6,391 nucleotides of DNA, taken from contig RGVM01000164.1 of NCBI GenBank assembly GCA_010027295.1, forward strand, positions 1 to 6,391, in the 5' to 3' direction. Shown here in pieces: positions 1-6,391 of the stretch. The translations under genes and the position numbers were made by a program. The first letter of the stretch is position 1, and each line of letters opens with the position of its first letter. The DNA comes from Chitinophagia bacterium (GTDB lineage Bacteria; Bacteroidota; Bacteroidia; Chitinophagales; Chitinophagaceae). Under the pieces are notes generated by a model. It had not been told where the DNA came from. It was given only the letters and a program-made list of their open reading frames with translations, and did not search any database.

Positions 1-80
1 TGCACTATGCCGAGCTCCGCGCCGAACTCCTGCGGGCAGGCCAGGTGCTCGAGGCGCCGGAGAAGAAGCCGAAGAAATGA
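1..80 (+). CDS. C-terminal end of an unidentified protein (partial)
   Basis: The first whole codon starts at base 3 and the frame runs 25 codons to a TGA at 78-80. The peptide is charged and helix-like (YAELRAELLRAG) and ends in a lysine-rich tail, EAPEKKPKK. G or C occupies the third position in 21 of the 25 codons, the bias expected of real genes in this GC-rich genome, whereas the other two forward frames give arginine-, proline- or alanine-rich shadow peptides. The stop lies 46 bp before the phosphatase start on the same strand, so the two genes could be co-transcribed. Too little is present to name a family. A soluble protein with a basic tail is all that can be inferred. Confidence 0.55.
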   Translation, partial: HYAELRAELLRAGQVLEAPEKKPKK

Positions 81-126
81 TCTCTTCGCCGGAAGGACTT
101 TTCCCATCACCCACATACACACTCCG

Positions 127-1512
127 ATGAGAGCATTCCTTGTTGGACTGTCCACGGTCTTCGCCATCGCCGCGTCGGGGCAGTCGCAGCCCTATCCAGA
201 GTCTGTCGACTTCCCGGCCGGCTGGGGTGCTCCCAGTCCGCAGCCCGACCGCATCATCCTGACGTTCTCTGGCGACCCTGCCCGTACGCAGAGCGTCACC
301 TGGCGGACGGATACGACGATTCGGGCGGCGCTGGCGCAGTTGAGCGTCGCCCACGGGGCGCCCCGGTTGCGGAAGACGGCCGTCGACGTGCCGGCCGTCA
401 CCACGCGGCTGGACGGGCGGGGCGTGCTGACGGCCGGCGCCGTGTCGCACCACCATTCGGCCACCTTCACCGGGCTCCAGCCCGGTACGCTGTATGCCTA
501 CCGGGTGGGCGACGGCCGGCACTGGAGCGAGTGGTTCCAGTTCCGGACCGCCTCGGCGGGGGAGGAGCCCTTCACCTTCCTCTATGTCGGCGATGCGCAG
601 AACTATATCTACGAGCTCTGGTCGCGGCTGATACGACAGGGGTTCCAGACCTCGCCCGATGCGCGGTTCGTCATCCATGCGGGCGACCTCGTCTCGGATG
701 CCCACAGTGAGCGCCAGTGGAGCGAGTGGTTCGCGGCGGGCGGATGGCTGCATGGTATGCTACCCAGCGTGCCCGTCACGGGGAACCATGAATATCGGCC
801 CCTCACCGCCGAGGATGCGAAGGCGAAGCGGAGCGCCTTGTCGGTGCAGTGGCGCCACCAGTTCACCCTGCCCGGGAATGGGCCGTCCGGGCTGGAAGAG
901 ACGGCCTACTGGTTCGACTACCAGGGTGCCCGCATCGTCGTGCTGAACTCGATGGAACAGGAACAGGCCCAGCGCGACTGGCTGGACTCGCTGCTCACCG
1001 ACAACCCGAACCGCTGGACGATCCTATCCTTCCATTTCCCCATCTATTCCACCACCGGCGACCGTGACAACAAGGAGCTGCGGGAGCTCTGGAAGCCCGT
1101 CTTCGACAAGCACCATGTGGATTTGGTGCTACAGGGGCACGACCACACCTATGCCCGGGGCAGGGCCCGGTCATTCGCCACCAACGCCTCCACCGGCGTC
1201 AACCGGCGCGACCGCAAGGGGGGCTCGGTGTATGTCGTCAGTGTGAGTGGTGGGAAGATGTATGATTTCAAGAAGGGGGGCTGGCAGGAATACGACGCCA
1301 CCCTGGAGCGAAAGGCCGAGAACACGCAGCTGTTCCAGTCGGTCCGTGTCGACGGCGGCCGGATTCAGTTCCGCTCCTTCACGGCCACTGGCGAGCTCTA
1401 CGACGCCTTCGACCTGCGCAAGCGCCGCAAGGGTAGGGAAGCCCGGTTCCGCGAACGTATGCCTGAGACGCCCGAGCGCGTGCACGACAACACGATTCCC
1501 CATTACCACTGA
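127..1512 (+). CDS. Secreted purple-acid-phosphatase-like metallophosphoesterase with N-terminal Fn3-like domain
   Basis: This 461-aa protein is predicted to hydrolyse a phosphate mono- or diester outside the cytoplasm. The ATG at 127 was chosen because it opens directly onto a signal peptide (MRAFLVGLSTVFAIAASG, cleavage probably near residues 18-20). The in-frame extension to base 7 is arginine-rich and overlaps the upstream gene. Residues about 40-148 resemble the Fn3-like N-terminal domain of purple acid phosphatases (ILTFSGDP, VTWRTD, GLQPGTLYAYRVGDG). A calcineurin-like metallophosphoesterase domain follows from about 150 to 350. Its motifs are GDAQ (D156, Q158), GDLVS (D187, S190), GNHEY (N220, H221), SFHFP (H303) and GHDH (H338, H340). 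The usual purple-acid-phosphatase tyrosine of GDxxY is Ser190, and motif I has Gln at the third position, so the metal site is atypical. The tail is basic and ends in HYH. The substrate is unknown. The family is clear, but the reaction is inferred. Confidence 0.9.
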   Translation: MRAFLVGLSTVFAIAASGQSQPYPESVDFPAGWGAPSPQPDRIILTFSGDPARTQSVTWRTDTTIRAALAQLSVAHGAPRLRKTAVDVPAVTTRLDGRGVLTAGAVSHHHSATFTGLQPGTLYAYRVGDGRHWSEWFQFRTASAGEEPFTFLYVGDAQNYIYELWSRLIRQGFQTSPDARFVIHAGDLVSDAHSERQWSEWFAAGGWLHGMLPSVPVTGNHEYRPLTAEDAKAKRSALSVQWRHQFTLPGNGPSGLEETAYWFDYQGARIVVLNSMEQEQAQRDWLDSLLTDNPNRWTILSFHFPIYSTTGDRDNKELRELWKPVFDKHHVDLVLQGHDHTYARGRARSFATNASTGVNRRDRKGGSVYVVSVSGGKMYDFKKGGWQEYDATLERKAENTQLFQSVRVDGGRIQFRSFTATGELYDAFDLRKRRKGREARFRERMPETPERVHDNTIPHYH

Positions 1513-1531
1513 GTACGGACAGCGGCCAGGG

Positions 1532-2407
1532 TCAGGCGGCAAACTGCTTGGCGTATTGAAGGGGGGTCCTTCCCGTGGTGCGTTTGAAGACGTTGTTGAA
1601 GTGGGTGAAGTTGTTGAACCCCGCCCGCAGGTACACCTGTTCGACGCTGAGGTCCTGCTCTCGGAGGAGCTTGCAGGCGTAGTCGATGCGCATGTCGTTC
1701 AGGAAGTGGGTGAAGCGCCGCCCCGTCTGGTGGCGGAAGTACCGACAGAAGGAGTGCGGGCTCATATGCGCCTCCCGGGCGATCTCCTCGATACGGATCC
1801 GCCGGTCGAAGTTGCGGGCGGCATAGCCGTAGATGCGGCTCATCCGGTCCGACTCGCCCGCCTTCACGTCGGGTTCCGCGGCGAGCCGCGAGAGGGGTAC
1901 CAGCTCTTCGCTGGTTGACAGCAACTCCAGGGTCTGGAAGAGCTGGAGCACGTGGTTCATCCGTCCGCCACCGAGCATGAAGCGGAGTTGCTCCAGGATA
2001 ATCCGCCGGGTCTCGCCGTGGATGGCGAACCCCTTCCGGGCCGCCTCGAGGAGCTGGGCGATGGCCCGGTTCTCCATGAGCCCGAGGAAGGACTCACCGA
2101 AGAGGGACGGGAGGAAGTGTACCACCTGCGCCCTCGCCTCCAGCCGTTCGTCACCCTTGAAATAGTCCTCGTCGCTGCGCAGGTAGTGGGGCAGGCCCGC
2201 ACCGATGAGCAGCAGTTCCCCTCCTTCGAAGCGCTGCACGTGGTCGCCGACGAACCAGGTGCCCGTTCCCCGCTCGATGTGCAGCAACTCCACTTCGGGA
2301 TGGAAATGGTAGCGGTGATAGAAATGGGGTAGGATATCCTGACGGATGCTGTACGAATGGAGGGGACTGGGCTGTATTTTGAGGAGATGTGGACGCAGGA
2401 TTGGCAT
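1532..2407 (-). CDS. AraC-family transcription regulator with N-terminal cupin domain
   Basis: This 291-aa protein (from ATG at 2405-2407) is a predicted cytoplasmic ligand-responsive DNA-binding regulator. Residues about 20-90 form a cupin-type sensor with the cluster HFHPEVEL (H34, H36, E38, E40), then GTGTWFVGD and LLLIGAGLPH, a pattern common in Bacteroidota AraC proteins near sugar-uptake genes. Residues about 203-291 are the double helix-turn-helix: RIRIEEIAREAHMSPHSFCR is the first, and the AraC signature AGFNNFTHFNNVFKRTTGRTP spans the second. An upstream in-frame ATG at 2447-2449 would add 14 residues encoded by AT-rich DNA that looks intergenic, so the shorter start is preferred. 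The gene is divergent from the SusC gene, which makes that transporter operon its likely target, perhaps along with itself. Its 3' end meets the phosphatase gene tail-to-tail. The effector is unknown. Confidence 0.9.
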   Translation of the reverse strand: MPILRPHLLKIQPSPLHSYSIRQDILPHFYHRYHFHPEVELLHIERGTGTWFVGDHVQRFEGGELLLIGAGLPHYLRSDEDYFKGDERLEARAQVVHFLPSLFGESFLGLMENRAIAQLLEAARKGFAIHGETRRIILEQLRFMLGGGRMNHVLQLFQTLELLSTSEELVPLSRLAAEPDVKAGESDRMSRIYGYAARNFDRRIRIEEIAREAHMSPHSFCRYFRHQTGRRFTHFLNDMRIDYACKLLREQDLSVEQVYLRAGFNNFTHFNNVFKRTTGRTPLQYAKQFAA

Positions 2408-2550
2408 GAATTGTCGGCTTAACCAAGAATTAATGCCAAGATAGTTCAATTATTTGGGTGTAGGGTTAATTTCGGTATTCGAGATGTTCCTAATTTGACC
2501 CTTGGATTTCGGCCCTGACATGCCGGTCCCAAAACCCAAAACCAACGCTT
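2408..2550. promoter_or_regulatory. AT-rich divergent intergenic region between the AraC and SusC genes
   Basis: This 143-bp gap separates two divergent starts and must carry both promoters unless they lie inside genes. Bases 2411-2500 contain 33 G/C of 90, far below the flanking genes. On the + strand, TAATTTG at 2491-2497 resembles the Bacteroidota -7 element TAnnTTTG with one base missing, and a weak TTTC lies about 20 bp upstream near 2470. On the - strand, TATCTTGG (2436-2443) matches the same element with one mismatch. CCAAGA occurs twice in direct orientation, at 2423-2428 and 2436-2441, 13 bp apart and flanking the palindrome ATTAAT. TTAACC at 2419-2424 has its inverted copy GGTTAA at 2464-2469. 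These could be operator half-sites for the AraC protein, but such short repeats can arise by chance. The role of the region is probable; the individual elements are tentative. Confidence 0.5.
2529..2550 (+). promoter_or_regulatory. A/C-rich translation leader before the SusC start, no Shine-Dalgarno
   Basis: The bases just before the SusC ATG are almost free of G (CCAAAACCC repeated as CCAAAACC, then CTT next to the ATG), with no purine-rich Shine-Dalgarno site. Bacteroidota generally initiate without one and favour A-rich, unstructured leaders. A very similar leader precedes the SusD start at 5888-5908. Confidence 0.45.
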
Positions 2551-5500
2551 ATGTACGTGAGAACGATGTTGCGAAGGCTTATCTGCCTTCCATTGGCGGC
2601 ACTGGCCCTGGTCGTGGCTACGACGGAGTGTGCCGTTTCGCAGACGCGGACGGTCACCGGCCGGGTAACGTCCGGAGTGGACGGTGCGCCGCTATCCGGG
2701 GTGAACGTCCAGGCCAAAGGTGGTACGAAGGTGGTGATGACGGATGCCTCCGGTCGTTACTCCGTGGAGGTGTCGGGCGGATCAGCCGTCCTGGTATTCT
2801 CCTATGCCGGATTCGAGACGCGCGAGGTGGCGGCCGAGGGCCGTACGCTCGATCTCGTGCTGGCCTCCGCCGCGGGCAGCCTGAACGAGGTGGTCGTCAC
2901 CGCCCTGGGCATCACCCGCGAGGAGAAGTCGCTCGGCTACTCCGTAGGCAAGGTGAAGGGTGACGCCATGCGGACCGTGACGCAGGAGAACGCCATCAAC
3001 GCCCTGGCGGGCCGTGTGGCGGGTGTCACCGTCAACCAGATAGGCGGTGTCGGCTCCTCGACGAGCATCGTCATCCGTGGCGCCACCTCGCTGACAAGCG
3101 ACAACCAGCCCTTGTTCGTGATTGACGGCGTGCCGGTGTCGAACTCCATGAGCAACATGCGCTCGATGGGCGGCCGCAACGAGGTCGACTATGGCAACCC
3201 CATCTCCGACCTGAACCCCGAGGACATCGAGAACATCACCGTCCTCAAGGGGCCCAGTGCGGCGGCCCTCTACGGCTCCCGTGCGGGCAACGGCGTCATC
3301 ATCGTGACGACCAAGAAGGGCCGCAAGGGCGAGGCGCTGACGGTCAACTTCTCCTCGAGCAACGTCTTCGAGGCACCCTACCGCTACCTCGACTTCCACT
3401 ACAAGTATTCCAACGGCAACCGCGTGGGGCTGCTCGACGAGCGTTCCGCCTACTGGGCCGGCATCGAGCTCGACAAGGGCATCAAGGCCGTCCAGTGGAA
3501 CAGCCCGGTCGACCCGACGACGGGTGCGAAGATCCCGACCGAGATGAAGTCGTATCGCGACAACATGAAGAACTTCCTGGAGACGGGCATCACGTCCACC
3601 AACTCCCTCTCCGTATCGGGCTCCTCCGACCGGTCGACCTACCGGCTGTCCTACACGAACATGACCCACAAGGGCATGATCCCCAACTCCGACCTCTTCC
3701 GCCACAACCTCGCCTTCACCAGCACCTACGATCTGAGCAGCAAGCTCCGCATGAGCCTCGACTTGAACCTCTCGCGCTCCAAGTCGAACGACCGGCCCAA
3801 GACAGGCAACCGCGGGGCAAACGAGGTGGAGGCCATCTACAACTGGTCGCATGTGAACGTGCTGGATCTGAAGTCGATCTGGGCACCCGGCCAGGAGGGC
3901 ATCCAGCAGCTGGCGCCGACCGACAACATGGACAACCCCTATTTCATCGCCTACGGCATCACCAACGCCTATGTGCGCGACCGGGTCTTCGGGAACGTCA
4001 AGCTGGAGTACAATTTCAGCAAGGCCCTCTCCTCGCATCTCCGGCTGGCCTATGACACCTACGTCGAGGACCGCGAGACCAAGATCCCCTGGTCGTACAC
4101 ACAGGAGCGCCGCGGCGCCTACCACCTGCAGGACCTCGGCTGGGGCGAGTCCAACGTCGAGTTCATGACGAACTACCGCAAGAAGTTCGGCGACTTCAAC
4201 ATCACCGCCTCCGCGGGTGGCAACGTGATGATGCAGCAGTTCCGGGAGAACTATGTGGGCAGCGCCCCGGGCGTGGGCCTCGTCATCCCGAACCTGTATC
4301 GCATCAGCAACATCACCGCCGCCGGTATCCGCTACTCCAACAGCAGCTTCGAGAAGGCCATCTACAGCGCCTTCGCCACGGCTTCGGCGGGCTGGCGCGA
4401 CCAGGTGTACCTGGACGTGTCGGCGCGGAACGACTGGTCGAGCACACTGCCCGCCAGCAACCGCTCGTATTTCTATCCCTCCGCTTCCTTGAGCTGGCTC
4501 GCGAATTCGACCTTCCGTCTGCCGAAGATGATCAACCTCCTCAAGCTGCGCGCCGGCTGGGCGCAGGTGGGTAATGACACCAACCCCTACGCACTCGAGC
4601 CCGTCCTGGGCACCGATTCCTGGGGTACGCTGGTCTTCAACTCCTATCCCGGGACCCTGCTGAACCCGAACCTCAAGCCCGAGATCAACACCTCGCGCGA
4701 GTTCGGCATCGACCTGGCCATGTTCAACAACCGGCTGCGTATCGAGGGCACCTATTTCCATCAGGAGAACACCAACCAGATCCTCAACATCCAGTCGCCC
4801 GCCTCCACCGGTTTCTCCGCCAAGCAGATCAATGCGGGCGTGATCTCCAGCCGAGGCCTCGAGCTGATGGTGAGCGGCACGCCCATCAAGACGAAGTCGG
4901 GCTTCACCTGGGACATCAGCGCCAACGTCACGCGCATGCGTACCCGCCTCGAGAGCCTCACCCCGGGCATGACCTTCATCACGCTATGGGATGACAACAA
5001 CGGCGGCGCGCAGACTTTCGTCGGCGAGGATATCGGCAACCTCTACAGCCGCGGCTACCGCCGGGTGACCGACCCCAAGTCGCCCTACTACAACTGGCCC
5101 ATCCTCACCCCCCAGGGCAGCTGGATCCCCGACAACACGCGGGAGGCCCGCATGAAGGTGGGCAACTTCAACCCCGACGCCATTGTAGGTATCCAGTCCA
5201 GCCTGCGCTACAAGCGTTGGACACTGAACACCAGCTTCGACTGGCGCATCGGCGGCCAGTACCAGTCGTTCACCTATCGCTATGGCGGTTCCGACTGGAA
5301 GTCGCAGCTGCAGATCGACAAGTTGATCGCCGGCGGTCTCATGTCCTCGGCCGACCTGGTGGCCCTGCTCAAGTCGAATCCCGGCCTGTACATCATCCCG
5401 CAGAACGGCAACTTCCCCCGCGTGGGAGGCTACACGCAGGCCACGGGCGGCTTCCCGATTCCGCTGGGCACGGGCACGGGTAATGACGGCGTCTTCATCC

Positions 5501-5886
5501 CGGGCGTGATCGAGACTTCGCCGGGTGTCTACAGGGAGCACCTGGGCGGCCCCGGGACGATGATGTACCCCGCATCCAACATGTTCGCGTGGAGCTACAA
5601 CCAGCAGGTGACCTTCGACGCCGACTTCCTGAAGCTCCGCGAGTTCTCCATCGGTTATGACCTCCCGAAGGTGGTCAAGGGCGTGCGCAACGCCAACCTG
5701 GCCGTGTTCACCCGGAACCTGATCCTCTGGACGAAGGACAATGTCGGCATCGACCCCGAGCGCGCCTTCCAGGTGATCGGCGGCAAGCAGGGCGACACCC
5801 AGAACCTCTTCCGCCAGGGCATCGAGCTGCAGAACGTCATCCCCTGGACGATGGCGGCCGGTGTCAAGCTCAACGTGACCTTCTAA
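2551..5886 (+). CDS. SusC/RagA-family TonB-dependent outer-membrane transporter
   Basis: This 1111-aa outer-membrane protein is predicted to import a ligand too large for porins, powered by TonB-ExbBD, with the SusD-like lipoprotein as its lid. A signal peptide covers about residues 1-31 (hydrophobic LPLAALALVV; cleavage near CAVSQ). A carboxypeptidase-regulatory-like domain spans about 33-105 (VTGRVTSGVDGAPLSGVNV, ending after FSYAGFETREV). The Ton box region is LNEVVVTALG (111-120). The plug covers about 125-255, including ALAGRVAGV, VIRGATSL, PLFVIDGVPV and the SusC signature VLKGPSAAALYGSRAGNGVI followed by IVTTKKG. The barrel runs from about 260 to the end and closes with GVKLNVTF, an aromatic C-terminus typical of barrel proteins. 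There is no STN domain, which argues against ECF/anti-sigma signalling and fits control by the divergent AraC gene. Its length is normal for the family. ATG 2551 was chosen; ATG 2566 (Met6) would also leave a signal peptide. The substrate cannot be read from the sequence. Confidence 0.96.
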   Translation: MYVRTMLRRLICLPLAALALVVATTECAVSQTRTVTGRVTSGVDGAPLSGVNVQAKGGTKVVMTDASGRYSVEVSGGSAVLVFSYAGFETREVAAEGRTLDLVLASAAGSLNEVVVTALGITREEKSLGYSVGKVKGDAMRTVTQENAINALAGRVAGVTVNQIGGVGSSTSIVIRGATSLTSDNQPLFVIDGVPVSNSMSNMRSMGGRNEVDYGNPISDLNPEDIENITVLKGPSAAALYGSRAGNGVIIVTTKKGRKGEALTVNFSSSNVFEAPYRYLDFHYKYSNGNRVGLLDERSAYWAGIELDKGIKAVQWNSPVDPTTGAKIPTEMKSYRDNMKNFLETGITSTNSLSVSGSSDRSTYRLSYTNMTHKGMIPNSDLFRHNLAFTSTYDLSSKLRMSLDLNLSRSKSNDRPKTGNRGANEVEAIYNWSHVNVLDLKSIWAPGQEGIQQLAPTDNMDNPYFIAYGITNAYVRDRVFGNVKLEYNFSKALSSHLRLAYDTYVEDRETKIPWSYTQERRGAYHLQDLGWGESNVEFMTNYRKKFGDFNITASAGGNVMMQQFRENYVGSAPGVGLVIPNLYRISNITAAGIRYSNSSFEKAIYSAFATASAGWRDQVYLDVSARNDWSSTLPASNRSYFYPSASLSWLANSTFRLPKMINLLKLRAGWAQVGNDTNPYALEPVLGTDSWGTLVFNSYPGTLLNPNLKPEINTSREFGIDLAMFNNRLRIEGTYFHQENTNQILNIQSPASTGFSAKQINAGVISSRGLELMVSGTPIKTKSGFTWDISANVTRMRTRLESLTPGMTFITLWDDNNGGAQTFVGEDIGNLYSRGYRRVTDPKSPYYNWPILTPQGSWIPDNTREARMKVGNFNPDAIVGIQSSLRYKRWTLNTSFDWRIGGQYQSFTYRYGGSDWKSQLQIDKLIAGGLMSSADLVALLKSNPGLYIIPQNGNFPRVGGYTQATGGFPIPLGTGTGNDGVFIPGVIETSPGVYREHLGGPGTMMYPASNMFAWSYNQQVTFDADFLKLREFSIGYDLPKVVKGVRNANLAVFTRNLILWTKDNVGIDPERAFQVIGGKQGDTQNLFRQGIELQNVIPWTMAAGVKLNVTF

Positions 5887-5908
5887 TCCAAAACCGAAAC
5901 GACATCTT
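5887..5908 (+). promoter_or_regulatory. Short SusC-SusD spacer with A/C-rich leader
   Basis: Only 22 bp separate the SusC stop from the SusD ATG, with no room for a separate promoter or terminator, so the two genes are almost certainly one transcript. The spacer contains CCAAAACC, an A-rich stretch and CTT directly before ATG, closely matching the leader before SusC. No Shine-Dalgarno sequence is present. Confidence 0.5.
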
Positions 5909-6391
5909 ATGACAAGGATACACAGTTACGGTATCGCAGCGGGGCTAGCGAGCGTCCTTTTGTTGGGCTCATGCAAGAAGCTGGACGAGTACAACGTCAA
6001 CCCCAACGGCGTCTCCACCTCCGAGGCCAACCCCAACCTGCTCATGCCCGGCATCCAGCGCGGCGTGGCCCTGAACATGCTCAACATGGGCTATCAGGAC
6101 ATCGCCGGCGTGGTGCAGCACACCCAGAAGGACGGCTGGTGGACCGGCCACAACCAGTATGAGTGGGGCCTGGTCGACTGGACGGGCTGGTACGGCCTTC
6201 TGCGTACCAACCGTTTCCTCGGCGAGCGGGCCGACGCCATGGGGCTGCCCTTCCACAAGGGCGTGCACCTGACGATGAAGGCCTTCATCTTCGGCACCAT
6301 CGCCGACCTGTGGGGGGATGCACCCTACACCAACGCCCTCAAGGGAGACCAGACGGGCGCAGATTTCGAGTACCCCGCCTACGACAGCCAG
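5909..6391 (+). CDS. SusD/RagB-family outer-membrane lipoprotein (partial, N-terminal 161 residues)
   Basis: The open frame starts at ATG 5909 and is still open at the window end, giving 161 of perhaps 450-550 residues. It begins with a lipoprotein signal peptide: a hydrophobic stretch (AAGLASVLLLG) and lipobox LGSC, with acylated Cys22 followed by KKLDEYNVNPNG. The early NVNPNG motif, the tryptophan-rich segment around residues 77-95, WGDAPYTNA (135-143) and the final PAYDSQ resemble the SusD-like_2 type of SusD/RagB lipoproteins. Such proteins are helical, TPR-like, surface-exposed ligand binders that cap the partner SusC barrel. The position immediately after the SusC gene supports this. 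Lysines and acidic residues after the cysteine fit a Bacteroidota surface-export signal, though this is inferred. The binding-site half of the protein is mostly missing, so ligand type cannot be judged. Confidence 0.93.
   Translation, partial: MTRIHSYGIAAGLASVLLLGSCKKLDEYNVNPNGVSTSEANPNLLMPGIQRGVALNMLNMGYQDIAGVVQHTQKDGWWTGHNQYEWGLVDWTGWYGLLRTNRFLGERADAMGLPFHKGVHLTMKAFIFGTIADLWGDAPYTNALKGDQTGADFEYPAYDSQ

Noticed and set aside
90..96. GGAAGGA as a Shine-Dalgarno site for the phosphatase
   Set aside because: It is about 30 bases from the start codon, too far to act, and the phylum generally does not use such sites.
7..126. Upstream extension of the phosphatase frame from ATG at 7
   Set aside because: It adds an arginine-rich 40-residue leader before a good signal peptide and overlaps the end of the upstream gene in another frame. 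The start at 127 is far more plausible.
1247..1918. A 223-codon + strand frame crossing the phosphatase 3' end and the AraC gene
   Set aside because: It reads through two well-supported genes in shadow frames and encodes no recognisable family.
2408..2449. 14-residue N-terminal extension of the AraC protein from ATG at 2449
   Set aside because: The encoding DNA is AT-rich like the intergenic region, and the protein from 2407 already begins at the family's usual distance before the cupin domain. It is not excluded, only less likely.
2628..2632. Cysteine 27 in the SusC signal peptide as a possible lipoprotein acylation site
   Set aside because: The preceding residues are TTE, not a lipobox with Leu at -3 and a small residue at -1, and SusC proteins are barrels, not lipoproteins. 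Cleavage just after AVSQ fits better.
2782..4761. A 659-codon open frame on the - strand inside the SusC gene
   Set aside because: It lies wholly antisense to a clear SusC gene. Its product is a Val/Gly/Ala/His/Asp-rich string with no recognisable domain, as expected when the opposite strand of GC-rich, codon-biased DNA lacks stops.

Overview
The window looks like chromosomal DNA from a GC-rich member of the Bacteroidota, possibly Chitinophagaceae-like by protein style, although the genus cannot be read from the sequence. The main evidence is an adjacent SusC/RagA-type TonB-dependent transporter and SusD/RagB-type lipoprotein, an arrangement characteristic of this phylum. Start codons lack Shine-Dalgarno sequences, which is also normal for the phylum. 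Coding regions are strongly GC-biased at third positions, while the one regulatory gap is AT-rich (33 G/C in bases 2411-2500).

Layout from left to right. (1) The last 25 codons of an unidentified + strand gene end at 80. (2) A secreted purple-acid-phosphatase-like metallophosphoesterase lies at 127-1512 (+). (3) A cupin-AraC transcription regulator lies at 1532-2407 (-), converging on the phosphatase with only 19 bp between the stop codons. (4) A 143-bp AT-rich divergent intergenic region spans 2408-2550 and should hold the promoters for the regulator and the transporter. (5) A complete 1111-aa SusC-like outer-membrane transporter occupies 2551-5886 (+). (6) A SusD-like lipoprotein begins at 5909 (+), 22 bp downstream, and is cut off by the window end after 161 codons.

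Together, genes 3-6 read as the regulated front end of a nutrient-uptake locus. SusD would capture a ligand at the cell surface, SusC would import it using TonB energy, and the divergent AraC protein is the natural candidate local regulator. No glycoside hydrolase, lyase, protease or sulfatase is visible, so the substrate is unknown; degradative enzymes may lie beyond the right edge. The phosphatase may belong to the upstream transcription unit and need not be functionally linked.

No RNA gene, CRISPR array, insertion sequence or clear intrinsic terminator was seen. I see no undescribed system. The most unusual details are the altered metal-ligand motifs of the phosphatase and the matching A/C-rich leaders before susC and susD.
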